The translations under genes and the position numbers were made by a program. 64,000 nt of DNA from Sipunculus nudus (taxonomy: Eukaryota > Annelida > Sipuncula > Golfingiida > Sipunculidae), in assembly GCA_026874595.1 (NCBI GenBank), contig CM049318.1, positions 34,059,956 through 34,123,955 of the forward strand. The letters run 5' to 3'. Under the pieces are notes generated by a model. That model saw nothing but the letters and a program-made list of their open reading frames with translations. It had not been told where the DNA came from and ran no database searches. Shown one piece after another: positions 58,648-64,000 of this stretch (positions within the stretch are counted from its first letter, which is position 1; every line of letters begins with the position of its first letter).

Positions 58648-61600
58648 CAGGACTTCCTGAGACCGCCGGTACATATAGTACATGTGACCGCGACCACAGG
58701 TTTCGCGTCTTTTCTTTCATGTAGTTACATCTCATTCATCGACTATTAACACAGGACCACCGGACGACGTAACACTTGAGCTGTTGATCAATTGGTTCTA
58801 CCCTGTGGCTCCATGTATTAGCCTGGCGCCTATTTCACTATTAGATAATCTCCATAACCCAAGACAAATTGCAGCGTACGGCTTTGCTGCACAGAAGTAT
58901 CGACTTATATAGCTGTTACTAAGTTCTCCAGGTCATTTGTATAAATATCCCCTAAATTTACCATTTTTTCATATGTATTCCCGGTCATTTGTAAAAATAT
59001 TCCCTTAATATACAATTTCTTCATGTTTATTCTGTGTCATCTTACTAAACCTATCACTTTTAAGAATATTCTAAATACCAATTTTTGCCTGTATAAATGT
59101 ATGAGTATGCGAACTGTTTATGACACCTACATTTTATAGCGTTGATTTTGATATGAAATGAATAAGCCCGCTCGCCTAAGTCTGACAGAATGGTAGATCT
59201 CAGAACAGGTGCAAAAATGCATTCTCAACCTTTCAGGAAAACGCCAAACAAGTATAACTCCCCTTCCATCTCAATATTTAATAAAGAAAAACTATTTACG
59301 AGCCACAACGTATGTACTCATGAGAGGCAACTAAGAAATTGCATAAAAATTATATTTCGAACGTTATATTGTCTATTTAACTTTTCATGGTTCGATTCTT
59401 GCACAAAATCGTTCGGATTCTAAATTAACTGATAATTTTTAATATTTTTTTTTTGTATTTTTTAAATGTTCTAATGTTACCAAACCCATCTCTCACCAAA
59501 GGTGTTATTGATATTTTGCTGGTTTGACAACCCTAAATTCCATATATTTATCATAGCTACTGAATCTTATGTGCTAATAAAATTAAAGTAATATAGAAAA
59601 AAATTGGAAACATATGTGTTCCAGTCGAAAGAAGATATTGTAATTTTACGGAATCTAATAACATATCTGACATATGTGAATATTGTCACTCTTCACAAGA
59701 TAATGTTATACAATTGTCGTAAATTTATCGAATTCATTACACACGCGAGAAAACATGATACAGACAAAACACTCATTAGAATAAGAGAACTTAAAAAAAA
59801 TTATAAATACACCTGTTTGTTAAACTTCCTATGTGTTCTCTTATGTTTGGTGATATGATGGAGTGAAATTAGCCTCTTATCATTACAGAGAGCAACGACT
59901 TTCCGTCTCTCAGCTTCGTGTACTCTGTCGGAAATGCAATATGTTTCGACCACGTGCTCCAGGTAGAGAATTCTTTTACATCAAATACATCAGGATGCTT
60001 TGAGAGGTCCTCTGTCAACATAAGCGCCCTCTGTGTGCATGAATCATCTAAAACAGTCTATTTATATCGTAATGGAACTTCCACGATACGAAAGCGGAGC
60101 CTGGATAAACATAGCGCAACGACAGAAGAAATACGTTCGTCCGGAGATGTCACTGGTAAGGAAAAATTTCTGCTGTAATTCAAAATAACAAAAAAAAACA
60201 AGCACACGTGCATGATCTTTTTTAAACCATGACATAAAGTTACCGACCATTGGAGTAAAAATGTCAAACTCTCGAACAGAGAATGTAATTAATCCTCTAT
60301 GTTTTGTCTGTTTCTCTGCTTATGAATCTGAATTGATTGAATCAAAAATGGATCATAATAAAATATTTCGGATGGATAAGGCTAAAATATTGCAATTAAC
60401 AGAATCCAAAGTTTTGGGGACGGATTGTCACGATTTATATGGTATGCTTATAAATATGTATATTAGGATATATGTGGGTCATGTTAAATTTATATTTGTC
60501 TTTATATAGTGATGTGGTTATTTGCGTATATTCCTAGCTTAGCGGATCATGAGTGTGCATGAAGTTATAGGAACACTGGTGTATCTTTGATGGGAACGGA
60601 AACCAGTTTCGGTTTTGCAAATTTTTACGTTGAATTCTTCGCACCTTAACCTAGACTGAGTTCTGGGTGATAGAAGATTCGTTCACATAAACCGAAGGAT
60701 AGATTAAGCCGTATTTAGGAAAAATTGTCGATAAGTATGAGTGGCTTCTGAATTGCAAAGACCACACCTACATTTGTCGCTGATACTCTTATGCTCACTA
60801 AGTGGGGGTTTTTTTACTGGGGGGGGGGGGGGGTTGTAATTTGTAATAGCACCTTCTTCTTTGCCCATTTCCAGATGAACGACGATCATTTTATGACTGA
60901 AACAGTGGGAATTCTATGTAAGACGCAAAGAGACATCAAAAGCTCATAACATATTTGCCAGCATGTCGTGTATTATAATGAGTGTGGTCCTGTATTTTAA
61001 TGTTTATTTGACGTTTTAGAAAGGATCTTGCATTTGTTGGTGACGCCTGTCAAATCATTTACCCCTTTGAATCGAGAACATTGGTAAAATAGACAAAACC
61101 ACCACAGCCCGTGTGCTCCACCCCGCTAAACTAATTATGCTAATGGGCCCCAAAACTCTCATACACAACAGGCTTTTATATGTCTTTGGTTGCGAGAGGT
61201 GTGGTGACGTCACAAAGAGTCACCAACTGCGGTCGCGTATGACGTTGTATTGACTGATGTCATCAGCTGGAAATACTATACCTCTGTTCTCTTATGATGA
61301 ATATATTGCAGTCATTGTGATGTGTTTTGCTATATTTTGAATTATTTGTCTCTTATGAATTACGTGACAGGTTAAACATTATTATTCACTCGGCAGTCGG
61401 GAGAATAGCTTCAACCTTTGGCCGATATTGTCTTTATTTGGCTTATATTGTCTCTTTTTTTTTTTAAATATACCGAAAAACATCCGGACAAAGCTATTGG
61501 TACAGACTACGTTTTCAGTTTGGGAGAATCGCCCAAATAATGCAACATTGGCGCTTGTCAGGTGATTTTCAAACGATAACTTGATTGGTTGTTCTCAACT

Positions 61601-63442
61601 GCTGTGCTCATAATTGGATTAGTTCAACTGATAAAATTTACCTTAATGACAATATCAGATATGGCTGTTGACCAGAATACGGGTACACTTTACTGGACGC
61701 TGATGAACCAAAATCTCATTCGCGTGTGGAAGGACGGCGTCTACATGACCTGGAAATATCCAATAAACAGGCCTTATGCGATCACAGTGCATTCAGGAAA
61801 AAGGTAATCTTTCATAAAAAAAATTTTATTCTGTGTTGCCAGTAGAGTAAAATAATATAAATATTAAAAAAGCGTTCAATAACAGGAAGCAAAACCCTTC
61901 GCGAAAGATAGTATTCAAATTTGGTGCCTTGGAATGTTAATTAACCACCCCCAGCCCCCCTGCCGCCAGCCCCAATTATGTTTTATGCGCATCATTAATA
62001 TTTCGCTTTTACACTTCAGTATCATGATAACGTTCGTGTTAACGATAGGCCTAATAGGGAAACGTTCAGGCCTTGTCACCGGTACAGCAGTTTACATTTT
62101 CACAAACGTCACGTTCTCAAGATCGTGATCAAAGATACTGCCCTGTAACATAAGACATTAATATTATATACAGTCAGTTAACGCGTATATACCACCTTTC
62201 AGGGAATGGTCGCGTGGCGTGACGTCATCGTCCCCTGTATAGTCACATGCAACAATTGAAAGTGGAAAAATGTGTTATAAAAATCACAAAACACTTATTC
62301 CGGGGCTACGTACGCTTGGTTTCACACCAACGTTGATGTTTGTCGACACTTTCACAATACTAGCCTATATGAAAAAAATCAATAACATCCGTTTTATAGT
62401 CTCAAGTTATCGTCCGGACACACATGTATACACACACAGAATCAATTAAAAACAAAAACCCTCGCTTCAGAAAGAGATGCGGCATAAATCTGAGACAAGC
62501 TTAATTGTTCTCGTAAAACTAAAACGGCAGGTAAATGTTCTCAGAGGATTATTAATTTTACTTAAGTAAATTCCACGAACCAGTTCGTTCCTGACCTTAT
62601 TTCTAATTGCGTGTGACCCGTGCGTAAAATGACAATTGTTTTGATATTTGCAGATATCAATAAATATATCCTGTAATATATCATAATTTATTACAATAGT
62701 GAGCGAAGGTTACAGACGGATATATGACCTGAAGTGTGTGAGTGATATCTTTTAGAAAGTTCTCAGTGAATTTGTGGATGAATATTACTAATCGTGACTA
62801 TTAAGATTTGCTTATTTTGGCTGCTGTTTGTCCGTACATCTCTAAAATAATTTTTATTTCTTCCTTTCTCAATTGCCAAACTTCTAGAAGAGTTTCATTT
62901 AAATAATTTAAGAACATTTTTGTGATATCCTGCAAACAAGAAAGGTACTGTTAACGTTTATGAATGATGTTGTAATTGATGTTGTCTCATGGAAATAGTT
63001 ACGTCCGCATTATGGAAAACAGGTTCAGTGACCATTATTTGATCTTAATCTTTTTCACTTAAACAATTCCCGTAACATGAGTCAAGGGAGCCTTGCGGGA
63101 TCAGAAAAACACCTCAGCATTATGTAACAGTTAGGCCAATGTCAGATGCATCATTAGTATGTTGGTGAATTTCAGGGAGTTAATGTGGAATGATGGGATG
63201 TGAGATCGTTACATTTTGAGGTGTTTTGGATGCGAATATAGGTGAAGACGGATGAATGGGCTCTCTACGTGCTTTTGTGTTATAAATGCATTTATCTACC
63301 TGTCAAACAGGAAGGTGTTTTGGAGCACGTTATCTGCTCGACCAAGTTTGAACTCTGCTTTACTTGATGGGGACGGCGCAAGACAGATTTTGTCAGGAGG
63401 AATAAGACACCCGAGTCAACTTGCTTTTGACGGAGACGAAAG
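45306..63442 (+). CDS. LRP5/6-like YWTD beta-propeller receptor, first ten exons (3' part off window)
   Basis: Exons 45306-45369, 47129-47296, 49529-49653, 51885-52045, 54152-54401, 57693-57858, 58285-58398, 59889-60155, 61659-61803 and 63311-63442 join with matching phases (1, 1, 0, 2, 0, 1, 1, 1, 2, 2), giving 530 residues before the right edge. The order is signal peptide, an N-terminal block with four Cys, then propeller blades with YWTD-type motifs ('LYYTD', 'VCWTD', 'VYWTN'). 'DIIFAIS' and 'DLTFYDERRQ', the strand that closes LDLR-type propellers, come next. A six-Cys EGF-like module follows, then a second propeller ('LYWTL', 'VFWST'). A propeller directly after the signal peptide, followed by an EGF and another propeller, is the layout of LRP5/6; there are no LDLa repeats here. 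LRP5/6 are Wnt co-receptors, but the match is to the fold and the orthology is unproven. An in-frame ATG at 45180 would add 42 residues before the signal sequence. Confidence 0.78.
45551..45985. mobile_element. TGACGGGC-end repeat element, copy 2
   Basis: Starts 'tgtgcccgtctatgacggga' followed by a GTCC/GTCT run (45593-45630) and ends 'gacaggcgtgttgtgcaaca'. It shares several phrases with 27650-28008, including 'aaaaatcttatggattttg' and 'gagtttttcacctg'. Confidence 0.6.
46056..46116. repeat. (TA)n microsatellite
   Basis: About 30 TA units. Confidence 0.95.
46351..46565 (+). mobile_element. GGATCC MITE-like element, copy 2
   Basis: The same start ('caggggcggatccaggattt'), interior ('ggaggactaatgaaaa', 'gccgcaaaattttgtctgaa') and end ('ttggatccgcttctg') as 1159-1344. 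It is longer because of expanded G and C runs near 46445 and 46540. Flanks are T-rich, so a target duplication cannot be proved. Confidence 0.75.
47129..47296 (+). CDS. LRP-like exon 2: N-terminal cysteine-containing block
   Basis: Phase 1/1, 55 full codons. Contains 'CIKCLFDCGSSC', with no sure family match. Its place between the signal peptide and first blade suggests a divergent first propeller strand set. Confidence 0.65.
47967..48016. repeat. (AAT)n microsatellite
   Basis: Near-perfect AAT units with single interruptions, ~200 bp beyond the 3' end of the LINE coding remnant. Confidence 0.9.
48226..49395 (-). mobile_element. 5'-truncated LINE with reverse-transcriptase remnants (minus strand)
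   Basis: Read on the minus strand, a segment 'WLSSYLRNRSQIVKIKG' and 'CGIPQDSVLGPI' (~49320-49200) leads to the polymerase core 'NYHFYADDTLLFVAF' (~49150). It finishes at 48588-48226 with the C-terminal block 'NLAPLYLQEL', 'AFTKSSC..RVFSVVGQKLW' in broken form, and 'NDLPDTLREATSLSKFKRKL'. This order is that of Jockey/CR1/L2-type LINEs. Frameshifts between segments show it is dead. It lies antisense inside the LRP-like gene. Confidence 0.88.
49529..49653 (+). CDS. LRP-like exon 3: first propeller strand
   Basis: Phase 1/0. 'DFLYEESKIFFLNKGSRRIE' resembles the opening 'DFLYYSxGxxIRRI' strand of LDLR-type propellers. Confidence 0.7.
49654..51884 (+). other. LRP-like intron 3
   Basis: Includes the second GAGTCC element (49690-50515). 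The remainder holds no recognised gene. Acceptor 'caccttttcag'. Confidence 0.6.
49690..50515. repeat. Unclassified element with GAGTCC/GACTCGAG-rich ends, copy 2
   Basis: 'agtgatgcagtcgagtcaca' and a degenerate GAGTCC/TCGAGT array (49697-49830) sit on the left. 'ttgtaatattcacacatgtg' (~50368) and a second array (50432-50510, 'cccgactcgagtcttaac') sit on the right, mirroring copy 1. Confidence 0.6.
51885..52045 (+). CDS. LRP-like exon 4: YWTD blade
   Basis: Phase 0/2. 'GIAVDWIGRNLYYTD' and 'PYGVAVDASRG' are textbook LDLR-b repeat motifs. The donor 'acgggg|gtcagt' is slightly non-consensus. Confidence 0.88.
51926..52519 (-). other. Long antisense open frame, unrecognised
   Basis: 197 codons on the minus strand; its 3' quarter overlaps the antisense of exon 4. 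The intronic part alone (~156 codons) is longer than expected by chance in AT-rich DNA. It contains 'PGNMRFFSEYVAPISPAFIN' and 'NDNPFLDPKGIGILQFCY', with no motif I can name. A second frame, 52528-52956 (142 codons, different phase), lies directly upstream, so both may be pieces of one decayed gene or transposon. Confidence 0.3.
52046..54151 (+). other. LRP-like intron 4 with antisense open frames and a retroelement scrap
   Basis: Contains unusually long minus-strand frames (51926-52519 and 52528-52956) and a likely integrase fragment (53749-53976). Acceptor 'ttcccttgaag'. Confidence 0.6.
53749..53976 (+). pseudogene. Probable Ty3/gypsy-type integrase C-terminal fragment
   Basis: A 75-codon frame contains 'FTPVQLVFGRETSI', matching the 'xTPxxLxFGRExx' motif near the end of gypsy integrase catalytic domains, preceded by 'YNPSVKHIH'. 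It is too short for function and no LTRs were found. Confidence 0.5.
54152..54401 (+). CDS. LRP-like exon 5: two YWTD blades
   Basis: Phase 2/0, 83 full codons. 'NVCWTDLEK', 'PTGITIDFNTGNVYWTNGEG', 'IYRATTDGSD' and 'FYGLTFLE' are consecutive blade motifs. Confidence 0.9.
54402..57692 (+). other. LRP-like intron 5
   Basis: (TA)n at 54434-54483 starts 33 bp after the donor. There is a poly-C run at 55963-55983 and a diverged duplication ~765 bp apart ('caagggggccttctt' at ~55848 and ~56621). The long frames (55394-55645 and others) have no domain. Confidence 0.6.
54434..54483. repeat. (TA)n microsatellite
   Basis: About 25 TA units close to an exon donor. Confidence 0.95.
57693..57858 (+). 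CDS. LRP-like exon 6: last blade and propeller-closing strand
   Basis: Phase 0/1. 'DIIFAIS' aligns with the 'D.IYWTD' position and has lost the Trp. 'KIINIYEIG' and 'VKDLTFYDERRQ' then correspond to the closing strand before the EGF module. Confidence 0.8.
57859..58284 (+). other. LRP-like intron 6
   Basis: Short AT-rich intron. Acceptor 'tttcaatgttgcag'. Confidence 0.75.
58285..58398 (+). CDS. LRP-like exon 7: EGF-like module
   Basis: Phase 1/1 single-exon module, as is common for EGF domains. Six Cys in order: 'KCSDISACRDGMC', then 'RCLCPAGKK', then 'GGSC'. Confidence 0.88.
58399..59888 (+). other. LRP-like intron 7
   Basis: Contains (TA)n at 58582-58645. The open frames at 58273-58683 (minus) and 59190-59423 (plus) show no motif. 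Confidence 0.65.
58582..58645. repeat. (TA)n microsatellite
   Basis: TA units with one AA interruption. Confidence 0.95.
59889..60155 (+). CDS. LRP-like exon 8: first blades of second propeller
   Basis: Phase 1/1, 88 full codons. 'FPSLSFVYSVGNAICFDHV', 'VNISALCVHESSKTVYLY' and 'TIRKRSLD' follow the blade rhythm. The YWTD position reads VYLY, so it is divergent. Confidence 0.8.
60156..61658 (+). other. LRP-like intron 8
   Basis: Poly-G run at 60820-60834; otherwise unremarkable. Acceptor 'aatatcag'. Confidence 0.65.
61659..61803 (+). CDS. LRP-like exon 9: YWTD blade
   Basis: Phase 1/2. 'MAVDQNTGTLYWTLMNQNLI' and 'RPYAITVHSGK' are clear LDLR-b repeat motifs. Confidence 0.88.
61804..63310 (+). 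other. LRP-like intron 9
   Basis: No recognised repeat or RNA. Acceptor 'acctgtcaaacag'. Confidence 0.65.
63311..63442 (+). CDS. LRP-like exon 10: YWTD blade, gene continues
   Basis: Phase 2/2. 'KVFWSTLSARPSLNSALLDG' and 'IRHPSQLAFDGDE' form one blade. Donor 'gaaag|gtgagt'. The next exon lies beyond the window. Confidence 0.88.
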
Positions 63443-64000
63443 GTGAGTTGTGGTTTTATATATCTGTAGGATGAGATAGTTGCATTGGGTATGGCTCACC
63501 TCATGAAATGGGTAGTTTTACATCAATCAATCAAGTGGCATATTGTGATCTGGAACCCTTTGGGTCAGGCAGTTTTGTCGAAGGAAAAAGGAGAAAGCGC
63601 TTGTTCACAAGAGAGCAAAAATATTTCCGGTCACTGCAAGGACGACAGCTTGTTTGAAGTCTAGAGAACAATGTGGATAGCGGAGGGACAGTTTGATTTA
63701 GCTAGGATTGTGTAATGTTCTCGATGTATCAGCTCAAATACATATAAGGACCTGTTTGTTGTAGAAACGGCTTAATATGTTTTCTTGCATAATAATCCCA
63801 TATATAGCAAATCGAAAAACTGTGGCTTGTAGTGTGCAGATGATAGGAAAATAGGAAGTTGACAATTACCGTGGTCGTGTACAATGACACTCTACGTATA
63901 TGTTTTACTCTTTGTTTTATTATTCTATAAATGAGATAAATAAAAGCGTGTTAAATAAGTAAGATTCTCTTGTGAATATTTATTTACTCAACGTTTTTCA
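63443..64000 (+). other. LRP-like intron 10, partial
   Basis: Runs to the window edge; nothing recognised. Confidence 0.6.

Overview
This is eukaryotic, intron-rich, AT-rich invertebrate DNA, most likely from a mollusc (bivalve-like). The phylum call is an inference from three things: interspersed GTCC-rich and TGACGGGC-type repeats, very many (TA)n and poly-C/poly-G tracts, and gene families typical of lophotrochozoans. Every confident exon lies on the + strand. Each was checked by GT/AG borders and by reading-frame phase across each junction.

Layout. (1) 1-3820: a large composite repeat with ~340-bp and ~277-bp internal tandem units carrying the palindrome GGTGGCGCCACC. (2) 7048-17833: the last five exons of a ceramide-kinase-like gene (CERKL type). 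Its 7.3-kb intron holds a second, cleanly nested copy of the same repeat element (8861-12427). (3) ~18.1-29.9 kb: intergenic or 5' region with a TTAA-flanked MITE, a degenerate minisatellite, an inverted copy of the repeat element, SINEs and a diverged segmental duplication. (4) 29941-38727: a complete seven-exon gene that is the most interesting item here. It encodes a TNF-receptor-like ectodomain (signal peptide, cysteine-rich repeats, Thr/Ser/Pro stalk), one transmembrane helix and, on the predicted cytoplasmic side, a subtilisin-like (peptidase S8) domain with intact Asp/His/Asn/Ser catalytic residues. The deduced protein is 626 residues. (5) 38.7-45.3 kb: intergenic, with a LINE remnant. 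(6) 45306 to beyond the right edge: the first ten exons of an LRP5/6-like gene (signal peptide, YWTD beta-propeller, EGF-like module, start of a second propeller). Its introns contain an antisense LINE, a putative Ty3/gypsy integrase scrap and several MITE-like repeats.

The three genes show no operon-like relation. The candidate new system is the fusion of a death-receptor-type sensor directly to a serine protease. It would replace the usual death-domain/adaptor/caspase relay with a protease built into the receptor. That functional reading is inference; the domain order, splice phases and catalytic residues are read directly from the sequence. No database search was possible, so names rest on recognised motifs and novelty is unproven.
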